A stretch of DNA of 64,000 nt from Anoplolepis gracilipes (taxonomy: Eukaryota; Arthropoda; Insecta; Hymenoptera; Formicidae), in the NCBI RefSeq assembly GCF_047496725.1, contig NC_132976.1, positions 1,658,001-1,722,000 on the forward strand, given 5' to 3'. This document shows positions 11,892-23,090 of the stretch, in pieces. How positions within the stretch are numbered: position 1 is the first letter of the stretch; each line of letters starts with the position of its first letter. Made by a program: the position numbers and the translations under genes. A model generated the notes under the pieces. It saw only the letters and a list, made by a program, of their open reading frames with translations, did no database searches and was not told the DNA's origin.

Positions 11892-14800
11892 TGCATACAC
11901 TGCAAGAAAGCATATAAAGCAAAAATATCAAATGGAAGTAAAATGCCGACTCTCTCAAAAGTGATTGTATCAAAGATGATAACGTATTTATTTACTTTTC
12001 GTATGTATACTGCTAAATTTTTATATCAATCACAAAGATAGTAAGTCTGAGCCGATTTATTCTTTCGCTCGCTATTTTGAAACGTTATATAACTGAGTGT
12101 AATAAAATTTAAAGTATTTCCAATATGTTGTTGAAAATCGATAAGCATTTTACTCCTTATTTTTTTTTTTTTGTTGCGTAGCTTGTGTGTGAATCTACTA
12201 CTTTACCATGCTATCGACGACCTCACGTTAGATGTCCCATATTCCTTTACGCATGCTCTTCGTTTTAACATCTCAAATCAAACAGTCGCCTTTATACTTT
12301 TTCTTTTCGCTTTCGCAACAGTAATGAAAATTTTATTGCTACTAGAAAACAATTCAATTTAAAGATACTTGAAGGGAAGCAGCAATCTACCAAAGTTATT
12401 TCGCAAGATGCGCGATTAATTGAAATTTCCAAAGTGCAAAGACGACGTTCACAAACTATTCGGCAGACGAAAGTTGTCAAAATCGAGTCTCAAAGTCTGT
12501 TGCGGTTTACCTGTTCGAGCGAGGCGACACGCGTCGATTCGCGCACATAACTCTTCAAAGTGTGCTCAAAGTTTGACGATCTCTGCGAGCTCTGCTTTAT
12601 ACATCCATCAGAATCGTGCAAAGTCATCATCAGGTGGTCCTTTCCATTCTGTCCTATTGTGCGCCGCAAGATTTTCGGGTTTGGAACAGACTCGCGGCGG
12701 GAAAGCAAGAAGCGAATCCGAAGAGCCGTTAAATCCGAAATATCCGACACGCTCCTCCGAAAAAATTTCGCGCCATTGTCGGTCGGAACGTTCAGCAACT
12801 TGGAACATTTGTACTTGACGGACAAGTTGGAATTTTTCTGATTCTGCGTGTTCGGTGAATCGTAGCGATTGCGCGTTTCCTCGTTTAGCGAACGCTGGAA
12901 ATCGTAGAAACCGTCATTGAATAGATGACGCGTGACGTGACGTTTCCAGGAGGATAGCTCGTGCAAGGAATTCCAAGAATTCTGATACATTTCTTGGACA
13001 AAGTTGAACAATAGAGCCGGAGTGTCCAGGATTTTGAGATCATTGGGCAACGAGGGACTCCGTTTACGTGTAGTTATATTTTCCGGCCAGTCGGAGGGGT
13101 AAATAATCTCTCGGATTTCATTTTTTAAATTCGCAAGAAGACAATCCGACGAATTCGCGACCTTATCCTCGGACACAGATAGATTAACCGAACACCTAGG
13201 ATCGCTAATCGGTGCCGAAAGAGGGAAGATCGTTTTAGGAGAAGAAGATCCTTTTACGCCTTCGGCGTAGAAAGAGCGCCGCCTAGGTTTAAAAAGTTTA
13301 TTCCGCCGAAAGGAAAATGAAGAATGTTCGACGTTTTCCTGGAATTTTCGACGACACGGAAAAACATCGCGATAAACGTCCTCGTGATCGAACGTGGTAA
13401 AGCAGGGGTTTTCATAAAAGGGCTTTGAGGAAAATTCTCCCGAGTTCATGTTGAACGTTTCCAAAACAGGTTCGCTAGAGTGAAGCTGCGTGGGTGCGTT
13501 AAAGTAATGCGTGCTAGAAAAAGCGCAGCGAAGCAATTTGCAGTGCTCGTTGTGGATGATAGAGTGCAAGCCGTTGACTAGCAAGCTCTTGGCTCTTGAC
13601 CTTACCTTCCTGATGTCGTGCTTACGGTCTACCGTCGCGTTGCGCGAGATCACGGTCTCTCTAGCACTACCATCGTCGCCGCTAGACAGCGTTGCGTTAC
13701 GGCTATTGTCGTTTGGGGGTGGACGGGGGGAGGCTACGAGCGCGGTCGTCGTGATCGTTGTCGTCATCGTCGTGGTCGCAGGGGTGCACGCGCCCCCCTC
13801 GCTCTCGCGGTCGCGTTTCGGCTCGAGAGTGTTGTGCTTGCTGTTGCCGGGCGTGATGGTTTTATTAGGTGGCGGGTATACTGGATGGCGTTTGGTGACC
13901 GGCACGAAATCTGACGGACAGTCAACAGCTACCTCGCGATAAGGCCTGCTGTCCGTGAGGACGAGAAAGCTGCGATCGGCGCTACTACGTTCGAGATCGC
14001 CCGACGCTTCGCTTCTCAGCGTGGAGTAGCCACTGGAGATCTGTTGATGTCTATGCTTCTTCTTGGGCCGGGCTGACGACGAGGACGAGGAGGAGAGGTG
14101 GCTCAGTTCGATGCCGAGTAAATCGTCAGTCGAACCGGCTCGGATGAGTTCCTCGATGTCGAGGCTGCGTGTTTTTGCTTTCAGCTTGGCGCGTTCGTCG
14201 AGATTCGCGCGACGTTTCGCGTTCTTAGCGCCAGACTTGTTCGCCGATTCCTCCGTCGTTGTTCGGCAAGACTCCATTTGCTGGTCCTCCGCGCGGACAG
14301 GCGGCGCCTTGTCCTGTTCCTTTGGAATCCTCGGAACAGACGGACACTGGTCGTCTATCAATCTAGCCATATCCGAGGCCTCGTCGGATCGCAGTAGATT
14401 TTGAAGATCCTGCAGATCCGTTAGCCCATAAGCCGGATTGTCAAAAGACGTCGTATCCCGAGCGCGACCAAAGAGTGGGGCTATCTTGATGTCGGGCATC
14501 ACCGATCTGCAAGGGGAGCCGAGATCTATCCTTCGTACATCATAAGATGTATGTCGTACATCCTTATGTTTATTCTTACTCTTACTGTGCCTTTGCTCGC
14601 ACCTCAAGCTAGTGTCCAGAGGCGCAGTGCTGTCCGATCTGCCCGACGAGCTTCTCGGGCTCGCGGAATCGTCGCTGCACGTCTTCAGCATGGTGGGGTA
14701 ATCCTCCTTGGCGAACGGATAGTCGTCCTCAACGTCAACGCCAGACTCCTTCTGTCCGCTCACGTCCTCGTCGACGTTCTCGTACTCCCCGAGCGTTTTC

Positions 14801-17800
14801 AGAGCACTCTTTAAGTTTAACGAATCGGTCACGATCGGGCTGACGTGATACTTATCGATACTTGCCAGGTCCTTTTTAACGAGTTTTACCTTTTTCTCCT
14901 CCTCGTCCTCGATCTTTAGCTCGATTTTCAGCATGGACTGAAGACCGTTGCGAGCGTTGATCGTCCGTGAAGCGGCGTCGACGTCGTCTTTCGATACGAG
15001 TCTAACGTGTCCGTCCGCGAGTGTGGTGCGCGTCTTAAGGGTCTCGTTTTTAAGGTTTAGGGATAGGTCGAGATCGCTAGCACTACGGGGACGATGCTGT
15101 AGCCCATTCCTATAATCGGAAGAGCAGTTCTTTACCTTGTTGGGATAGGCCTTCTGTAAAAGGGTGTCGGGCACATCAACAGGTAGCTCCCGATGATGGC
15201 CCAGGGCGCCAGGGGCCCACATCTCATCGGGCCCCAGTCCCTCCTGCGGCTTCTTCGCGTCGCGCGAGCTGCTGTTGTTGTTCTCTTGCAGCTGTTGCTG
15301 TTGCTGAGAGTGTATGTCCGTCACGCCACTACCGCTACGCCTTCGGGACCTAAAACAAGAGAGACGCAACTCTTTAATATTATTATCAACTCTACAAATT
15401 TCTCCATAATATAGTGTGTATAAAGTTTAAACCTACACAACTACTTAATTAGCGATCGATAGCTAGTAAAACATAACAATATTATACCAAGTAATTGTAG
15501 TTTATGCCTCAAAATGAGTAAACTAGTAAATGCTTGTAAAAAATTTATAAACAAAATCTTTATTCAAAAAAATAACTCTTGCAACTTGAACTAAAATTTT
15601 CTAGGTGTCAAAAATTAACTGAAACAGATAAATTATTAGCAAATACTGCGATACTGCATATATTTTTGTACTTAATCAATTTAAATGACAGAGACAGAAT
15701 TTATATCCGTACTATTAGTGTAATTTAGACGGAAAATTTTTCCACGATGTCTATCTTTAAGACCTATTGTCAAGGACAATTATATTTGTGATTAATATTT
15801 AGCAATGGGATCTAAATTTTCTAGAGGTATTGCTAAAACATTTCTGCTATAAATTCTACACGTGACAAATAATATTCTAACAGATACAAAAGGTAGCGAT
15901 AAATTTTAATTGAGACATCTAGAAATCTATCTACATTAGCAAAATATTTTTTTGAGTGTAGACATAAGCAGACACATTTAGCGTTCTATGTGTGATAAAA
16001 TAAATATAAAAAATTGAATGGAAAAGACTATAATATCTATATTTTTATTTTGAGTTTTAAAATTTTTAATTATTTAAAAAATTTTTAATGTAGCTCATAT
16101 ATTCCATGGATCATAAATTGTTTTTATATTCATTCAAAAACATAATCTTGCAATTTTAACAAAAATTTTCTAGGTGTAAAAAATTAACTGAAACAGATAA
16201 ATTATTAGCAAATACTGCGATACTGCATATATTTTTGTACTTAATCAATTTAAATGACAGAGACAGAATTTATATCCGTACTATTAATGTAATTTAAACA
16301 GAAAATTTTTCCACGATGCCTATCTTTAAGGCCTATTGTCAAGGACAATTATATTTGTGATTAATATTTAGCAATGGGATCTAAATTTTCTAGAGGTATT
16401 GCTAGAACATTTCTGCTATAAATTCTACACGTGACAAATAATATTCTAACAGATACAAAAAGTAACGATAAATTTTAATCGAGACATCTAGAAATCTATC
16501 TACATTAGCGAAATAATTTAAAATTTAATTTAAAATTTTTGAGTGTTCTTAATTTTCTCTAATATACATATATCAAGCAATTAATTAAAATAATGTAACA
16601 TCTTATACATATAGAAAACTGATTTTTATATTTTCGTAAGATAAATGTCGACGTAAATATTCGATAGAACAATAAATGAACGAGTAATTGTATTATTGCG
16701 AGAGGAAAAATTAAATGAAAGATATATAATTAGCTATTGGCATATATCTTTTACACACAACTTAAGTGAGATAAATGGCTGTCTGTTACGAATACGAAAT
16801 AGTATGTTATAATTATTTGCAGATAATTTGACAGTTTTGAAATGTAAACAGATTCAATGTACTGTACAGGATATATGACAACGTATCATTAATAAAAGGT
16901 CATATTCTCATTACAGAGAAGGTAAATTAATATACAAGTGATAAAATAACTCGATTTTAATAAATGCTCAACTATTGTGTCTACTTTTCTTATGAGAAAG
17001 AATATATGATAAAAATAATAACGTCTAAATTATATAGTATATAATTATCTCTCTTTTCAATGAGAAATAAATGAGTAATACGATCAAACTACGTGTGATT
17101 AATTTCAACATTGTCTTGCAAGCCAACAAGCCAAAAATTTGCAAAGCATTGTAAGTGAAAAGGAAAATAATATGCAATAAATATTTGCCATCTATTTCGT
17201 ACCTAATACTTGAAATATTCCCACCTTTCATATTTTTAGATTTCATAGAACGTGAACGCCATTCACGTGGAAATAAATTCAGTCGTTCTATATATCATAT
17301 GATTCTCGATATACAGTGCATGTTATATGATATTTCAAACGAATCTCCTCCCGGTCGTTCGATCGTACGCGAAAAGTCACTCGAATATGCGGACCGGAAA
17401 GAAACTTTCGATACGATAAATCTAAAATATATGTATTACCTGCTGTCAGTCGTCGCTTTATCATGCCCGAGAAGGATCGTGACGGTTCTTTTCCGTTATA
17501 AAGTTATGCTGACAAAAATATATGCACATACCGCAGAAAAATTTCGCAATAGGTATGTACCTCGCGATCGCGCAGTAAATATTGTAATTTTTCTTAATGG
17601 CCGAAACAAATTTATTTTTATAATTGACAAATCGAATAAAACAAAAAATCTGCCGTCTCATAAAAATGTAACCGAATTACATGCAGCATTCGTTCAATTA
17701 TTATATCTGAATGTAAATTACTGGCGCAAATCAATAATGCAAAATAGTTTTGTTTAATAATATTATTAATATCGTGTAGCAATTTTATATGGTAAATATT

Positions 17801-18179
17801 GATTTATGGAAATCATACACGAGCTTGAATCGTATAATAATAAAGTGTTTTAATTTTGGAAACTGTTGGCATTGTATTATTAGTCGATCAAAAAGAGGCT
17901 GACAAAATTGACAAACATACAAATATGTAACTTTTAAAATGCAATCTGTCAAGTCATTGCTTTAGGTCAAAATTTTTACCGATTATTATTTTTTTTTTAT
18001 AGTTATATTTGTTTTGAATCAACATAATAATAAAAGCCAAAAATTTAACAGCCTTTTTGATTTATGGACTCACAATCCTTGTTGACGTAAACAGAACGAA
18101 ATGTCAGCGAACATGTTTTTTCCAATTAATAGATGAATTAAATAGTATAAAACGCACATATATATATATATATATATTA

Positions 18180-18212
<33 letters not shown>

Positions 18213-21200
18213 ATAAAAAGTAAATTGTACATATATATGGCATCTTTTGTGTTATTTTAAATCAATATTTCCGTGCGTCCAATATTCTGTATTGTTTCAT
18301 AATGATTTGAACATTAAAGTGTTGCGAAAAAACATGTTAATCCATAAAAGGTTTTCCATGTCGAATTCGAAATGAGTGAAAAATTTGTTTTTCCAATTTG
18401 ATGACGCTATCAATATCTATAATTTCCACTCACACGCATACGCGCTTCTGTTTCGTGCATTATACGGAGCGAAGGATAAATTAGATTTACCCGACAAAGA
18501 CCGTTCATATACATGTATGTATACATCCGTGTAGGAAACCAATAGACCTTTTCGCAGATCTGGTTACACCGGGCCATCAGAGCGTTCAACACAGGAACGC
18601 CATTACACTCATTGGTCCATATGCAAATACGCGTGTAAGGTTCATGGGGCAAACGATAAAGAAGGAGACAATGGAGATCGCGAACAAAGGAAATGCGAAG
18701 GTATACCGCGATTACGTGTATAACATTTGGGTGTAAATGACGCCACGCCGTTTTCGGTCGCATTCCTTCAAAACACGTTTAACGAGATCTTTAGAAACTT
18801 CTTGCGATCATCTAAATAAGAAATGCACCAAACTTTTCTGTATTCAACGAATTTCCCTATCTATTTTATAATTTCACAAACATATTTTTTTTACAGTTTA
18901 TAAATAAAAATTGCAGTAAATGATTATTAATCTAAAATATATTTTCATTAAATTAGCAACAGAAAAGTATATTTTTTTGTGTATGTTTCGATTACGCGTT
19001 TCTCGTATTTCTTGCAAACAATTTTATAAGCTTCAAACTCCACAAGAAAAAAAAATTCAATTCTGATGATCGAATTAAGGTATCTCTATCTATTTTATAA
19101 TTTCACAAATATATTTTTTTTGCAGTTTATAAATAAAAATTGCAGTAAATGATTATTAATCTCAGATATATTTTCATTAAATTAGCAACAGAAAAGTATA
19201 TTTTTTTGTGTATGTTTCAAAAATTATGTTTCGATTACGCGTTCCTCGTATTTCTTGCAAACAATTTTATAAGCTTCAAACTCGAGAGGAAAAAAAAATT
19301 CAATCCTGATGATCGAATTAAGGAAACGATCTTGTTTTTGTATCTTCCGTTCGTTACGTTTTTTAATCTATTTATAGCGGGAATTAAATATCTCGATGAA
19401 AAAGGCAAGGAGTTCGAGAAACCTAATTTCTGCGACGTCCGGCCGGATTTCGCTGGAAAAAAGAGTCACATTTTTTTTCTCTTTCCGAAATAAGAAACCA
19501 CTGCAGCTTGTACTTTCCAGTAGTAAATCGATCGTTAACGTGAGTGCAGATCGCCGCGTGCATTCGTTCCACGTGTCCGTAAAATGGAAAACGTGAGCAG
19601 GTCAGCCGTCTACGACACGAAAACTGCATATATGTATTGTATGTCTGTCGAGAAAGGCCTTCAAGAGGATTCGCTTTTAAAGGGATGATTGTCGAAGTGG
19701 CCGAGGTGGGGATGCATTTTCAAGAAAACAGACACGGACGAGGCCAGACCGGAGAATCTTGAACTAAGGTTTGAAGAAAAACTTTCCAAAAGTCGTAAAT
19801 TCCTTTAATTCAAACCAAGTGCATTCCTACCGTCGGTCCGAGGGGTCGATAATCCCCAGCCGAGGGAGGAAAAAGTTCTACCTGATTCTATTCGCGAAAA
19901 ATGACAATAATACGACAATTGCTGCGCCGTACCTTCGTGCGCAGAAAATATTTTAGCGAAATATCGAGCGACGAAATCAAAGGGATGAAAATATTACAAC
20001 ATTTATATAATATTACGAGAATGATGATCGGCTATATAAAGTAAATTAATGATAGCGATAATTATCTGACGTGCCACGTGTTCAGGCGCTTTTATCCATG
20101 TGTGAGTTAACTGAAAGCTAAATTAAGTTGTAAAAGCTATCGCGATATCATATTCATAATATCTGTTGAGTGTTCAATATCGAAAATAATATATAAAATA
20201 ATATATCCTTTATAATTAAAAAAAAAATTGTAAAATGTGATGCACACTTTCGTCGTCTATTCCAACTTTTATTTAAAAAAAGAGAAAGAATTTTCTCGAA
20301 AAAAGATTTGATTAAAAAGTTTTCTTGGATTCTTCAAGTTTCGCAAACTAAAAATTTAAGATCTGTCTTACAACTTTTTCTCAATATTTCAAAAAAAAAG
20401 ATGTTTTTTTCACACGAAACGTGCGTGTGCAGCAGAAACGTTCTTTAACGTTCAAAGCTTTTATTTTTCTTTTTTTTTTCTTATTTCGTACTAAATAATA
20501 CGGGAGAGTGTGGCTTTCCACGAAGTGCATTTATGACGCTACCAGTTTAAAGTAATTGCGCCGAAAAATTCGCGGGCCGCGAAATATACGAGTGAAAGTA
20601 TCCTGACGAAACGGCTCGCGAGAGGAATGCGAGCTGTCTAATAATGAATGTATCAGCATCGCATATCTCTATATCTATAGACAAATCGTGACGCCTGCGA
20701 AAGGTCACTCTTGCTTTCTCAATTAATTTCTCCATTCATGTCTACATTTTTATCGTATCATCTGTTTTCTCACCGACTTGGTGTGCTTATTTAATAGAAA
20801 CCACCATTCACTTGTGTTTTTAATAATACACCCGCTGCATCGTGCAACATTATTACGTCAGTGCCAGATGATTCAAATCTGCGCGAATACGGGTGAAACT
20901 AAATGATTATCACGAATCACGCAATGATGATCGCGTACAATGGCAGCGTATCGAAAAGACAATGTCGCGGATTACGTTATTATATTTGCGATTATCGCGA
21001 TGCATTTGGAATCGTGCGACAATAAAGTTTCGCGTAACAAACGACATCGAATAGGGTAAGATGGCCATAGGCTGTAATTTTTTCAATAATCGCTACATAA
21101 CGTGCTTTTTTAATCATTATCAAAGATAATCGATATTTACAGTAGTTTATGCGCATACATTATTTGAAATAACGATATTGTGAATCTTGTTAGTCTATTA

Positions 21201-23059
21201 TATTTTTACTTTTCACTACCTACAAAGTTTTCCATTTGTCCACTAAAAACTGTTATAACGTCGAATAAATGACAGTTAAGCTATCGTAATCGACGTTGGA
21301 CATATTATAAAGATATGTAAATCGTTATATGACTTATAATTTTTATTTTCGTTTTCATTATTTTTTTTTATAAATATTATGGCCATCTTTTCCTTAAAAG
21401 TTGGGTAAGATGGCCAATGCTTATGTCGTACTATTTTGATAATATTTCTATTAAATATTTGATAAAATTTCTATTAAATATTTTCGTTTTCAGCTTCAGT
21501 GAAGATAATATGCTAAACACTATTAAAAAAATAACAAAAATAAAAGTATGTTTCTCGCATTTTAAAAAACTTCTTACCCGAATTTACCCTATCATTGAAT
21601 TTGTCGCGTTGACTCGTCGATGCCAATGTGAGAAAGCCGATAATTAAACGTCGCGAATCTTAAGGTCACGCGCGAAAAGGGCAAAAATATCGATCCCCAC
21701 GCTCAATAGAGAATGCAATTTATTTTTGTAACAATGGTAATTACAACCGCGAGTGCGGGACCGAGTGACGCAGCGGAAATCAAGCTTCGCTAAATTACGA
21801 CGCGCTTAACTGCTCGTATTTAACTAAAGATCGGGACGAGCTCAAGGTCCGAACAATTATTCGCATAATCGCGTGCGAAATACAAGAGATTACGTAACAC
21901 GAGTTATACGCGCGCGTAGACTTAGATAGACGCCATACATTTCGCGCGATTTAAATTCTGACGAAATTTTTTACATCTCTTACATACACACACACACACA
22001 CGAAAAATCTCCGAAATATGATATATAATCGATAGAATTTTTTGTACACAAGCACTGGTACATTCCTTTTTGTCCTACAAATGAATCTATTATCGACGCG
22101 CTAAGTACGTTATAAACAAAAGAATAGGAAATTATTTGTATAAACAAGCGCGTGTTGAAGATACGTAGTATTTTGATAGAATAAATCTTGTTATGTAAAC
22201 TTTTATAAAATTTGCAAAGCTTGTTATATAAACTTGTCACGGATGTGCTATTCAATTACAGCTTGCAACTACAGTTAGATTAAAGCCAATAGAGCTTTAA
22301 GCTGTTGAATAGACGAAGATTAAATTAAAATGGATTCATAAATTTACTTATGTATGTATACTTTTGTTAGAACACGTTTATTATACAATTATTGTACCGA
22401 TAAAAAAAAACAAAAAAAAAACATCCGATATTTACACACACTGACAAATAATCTATTCTCCATCGTCGGATTTTTTAATCGAAATATAGTTAGTTTTTGA
22501 TTGTATATGAATTTAGAGGAATTAAATATATTTGTTGTATATATAACAAAAATAAAAAAAAGAAGCTACTCTAAGTAAAGAGCATGAAGAAACACGTGGC
22601 TGGTTTGTCGTGGTATTTCGGACCACATTATCTCCATAATACTGTACGACTCGGTATATCCGTCCCTGGCTTAACGATACTCGTGGAGGCGGGCAGGCAG
22701 GTGAGCAGGGCTGCAGTCAAGAACGGAAACACGTGATCTCCCCTTGTTTCATGTGAGAATTCACGTTTGATGTTCCCAGAGCTGAGAGCACAGAGGTATT
22801 CCCCAGCGTGATTTTATACAACTTTAACTATGACTAGTATTCCACTTTACACAAGTTTATAAATACATACGCGGCTATGTATTTACATGCTTGTTCCGAA
22901 TTTTATTAAAAAATAACTCTCAAAGTTATAATTTAGAGGAAAAAGATAAAAGGCAGTTTCTTTTTTTTTTTTTTTTTTTTTTTAATCCGATATTTTCCCT
23001 TTGCAAAGGAAATAATTAATTTTCAATTACACAGATTGTATTGGAATTAAATAATAATA

Positions 23060-23090
<31 letters not shown>

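Noticed and set aside
11715..12041. ORFs of Ser-Leu or Arg-Glu repeats
   Set aside because: Pure translation of the GA/CT microsatellite.
13511..13942. Plus-strand ORFs of 87-143 codons across 12420-15414
   Set aside because: They are shadows of giant exon 7 on the minus strand, whose frame continues into certified MAGUK exons.
15350..15369. ATG 20 nt upstream of the exon 7 acceptor as the protein start
   Set aside because: It lies in the intron before a clear TTGTTTTAG acceptor, and exon 6 joins exon 7 in frame.
21960..22000. Repeated short units that could suggest a CRISPR-like array
   Set aside because: A plain (CA)n microsatellite; the genome is eukaryotic.
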